Source of the DNA: Methanosarcinales archaeon
GTDB taxonomy: Archaea > Halobacteriota > Methanosarcinia > Methanosarcinales > Methanogasteraceae
DNA length: 5,390 bases
Direction of reading: 5' to 3'
NCBI GenBank assembly: GCA_030666765.1
Contig: DAOUXE010000104.1
Coordinates: forward strand, 1-5,390
The notes under the pieces are model-generated. The model was given only the letters and a program-made list of their open reading frames with translations, was not told where the DNA came from and made no database searches. A program made the translations under genes and the position numbers. Every line of letters begins with the position of its first letter. Position 1 is the first letter of the stretch. Below are positions 5,017-5,390 of the stretch, piece by piece.

Positions 5017-5390
5017 AGACTTTCGAGAGGCGATCCCCGGAGAGATTCGGGGATGTTGTTTTTATGTACGTGTTTAGCCGCTCAGCCTCGCCCTCATCAT
5101 CCGGAGACTGCCCGAGTCCCTGCTGCGCCCATGTTTCCAGCACCGTCATGATTCGCTCGTGAATTGACGTCCCTTTTCTATTACGCAGTGTTCCCACGAT
5201 CCAACGCTTCCCGACATGCCCAACGATTTGAGCCCTTTGCTCTGTTGTTGGTCGACTCCACGCCGGGGTGAGTGACAGACGTGAACCAGTAATCAAAGCC
5301 ATTCTCTATCTTGCCGATGAGCTTTTTCACCTTATCGCTTCCGTATCCTCTCTTGAGCCACCGTTTGAGCGTTACTTTTGCATTATGCAA
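5009..5390 (-). pseudogene. IS66-type transposase, 3' part, frameshifted; 5' part outside the window
   Basis: Two minus-strand frames together give the C-terminal part of a transposase I recognise as IS66-like. The upstream frame runs in from the right edge and reads ...LIGKIENGFDYWFTSVTHPG and VESTNNRAK; the next frame resumes RAQIVG... and WIVGTLRNRKGTSIHERIMT. The expected joint is the family's TNNRAERA block. Continuity would be restored by two extra bases near 5236-5238, so the frame is broken there, apparently at the conserved Glu codon of that block, which in DDE enzymes of this type is taken to be a catalytic residue. In the first frame translation would stop shortly after 5181. After about ETWAQQGLGQSP the sequence no longer resembles the family, and the frame ends 8 bases inside the ATPase gene, convergent with it. 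The element is probably inactive. I cannot see its inverted repeats or left end, and a sequencing error cannot be excluded. Confidence 0.75.
5009..5390 (-). mobile_element. Remnant of an IS66-family insertion sequence
   Basis: The transposase fragment marks the edge of an insertion sequence that extends beyond the right end of the window. I found no clear terminal inverted repeat or target duplication between the ATPase stop and the transposase 3' end. The boundary lies somewhere in about 5017-5130, where the transposase loses family resemblance. It shows that this flank of the SMC-like operon has been open to mobile elements. Confidence 0.5.
5033..5063 (+). terminator. Terminator-like hairpin after the SMC-like operon
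   Basis: ATCCCCG (5033-5039) and CGGGGAT (5048-5054) form a perfect 7-base, mostly G/C stem with an 8-base loop. It is followed by GTTGTTTTTA, and begins 16 bases after the stop of the ATPase gene. Stem plus T-rich tail is the right shape for an intrinsic terminator in the plus direction. The same bases lie within the reading frame of the opposing transposase remnant, which ends by overlapping the ATPase gene. Confidence 0.55.

Overview
The window looks archaeal, most likely from a euryarchaeon of the methanogen or ANME/Syntrophoarchaeum kind. Three things point there. A leftward operon carries proteins recognisable as DUF2117 and DUF2098, families known mainly from methanogens and their relatives. 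Starts are preceded by archaeal Shine-Dalgarno sequences (AGGAGG, GGTGAT, AAGGAG). The divergent intergenic region has TATA-like elements at archaeal promoter spacing. The genus cannot be fixed from the sequence.

Layout. Bases 1-171 are non-coding, with a TATA-like run and a hairpin at the operon end. Bases 172-2218 (minus strand) hold a compact four-gene operon, read from right to left: a 50-residue zinc-ribbon protein, a 164-residue protein of unknown family, a DUF2098 protein with an SH3/KOW-like barrel pattern, and a DUF2117 protein. The genes overlap or lie within a few bases of each other, which implies co-transcription and translational coupling. Bases 2219-2431 are a divergent promoter region with a TATA-like element for each direction and shared 8-base words in both arms.

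Bases 2432-5016 (plus strand) are a two-gene operon: an unrecognised 204-residue protein and, 17 bases later, a 650-residue SMC/Rad50-like ATPase with a zinc hook. The ATPase resembles the 'archaea-specific SMC-related protein' (ASRP/Sph-like) family best known from haloarchaea. There such genes commonly sit beside rdfA (rod-determining factor), so the 204-residue protein may be a partner in an equivalent pair. This is the most interesting part of the window. The ATPase has departures from the canonical motifs: Walker A lacks its first Gly, Walker B has Asp-Asp instead of Asp-Glu, and no H-loop His is visible.

After a GC-rich hairpin that could terminate the plus-strand operon, bases 5009-5390 (minus strand) carry the 3' part of an IS66-type transposase. 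It is broken by a frameshift at its conserved Asn-Asn-Arg-Ala-Glu-Arg block. No CRISPR array, rRNA or tRNA was found.
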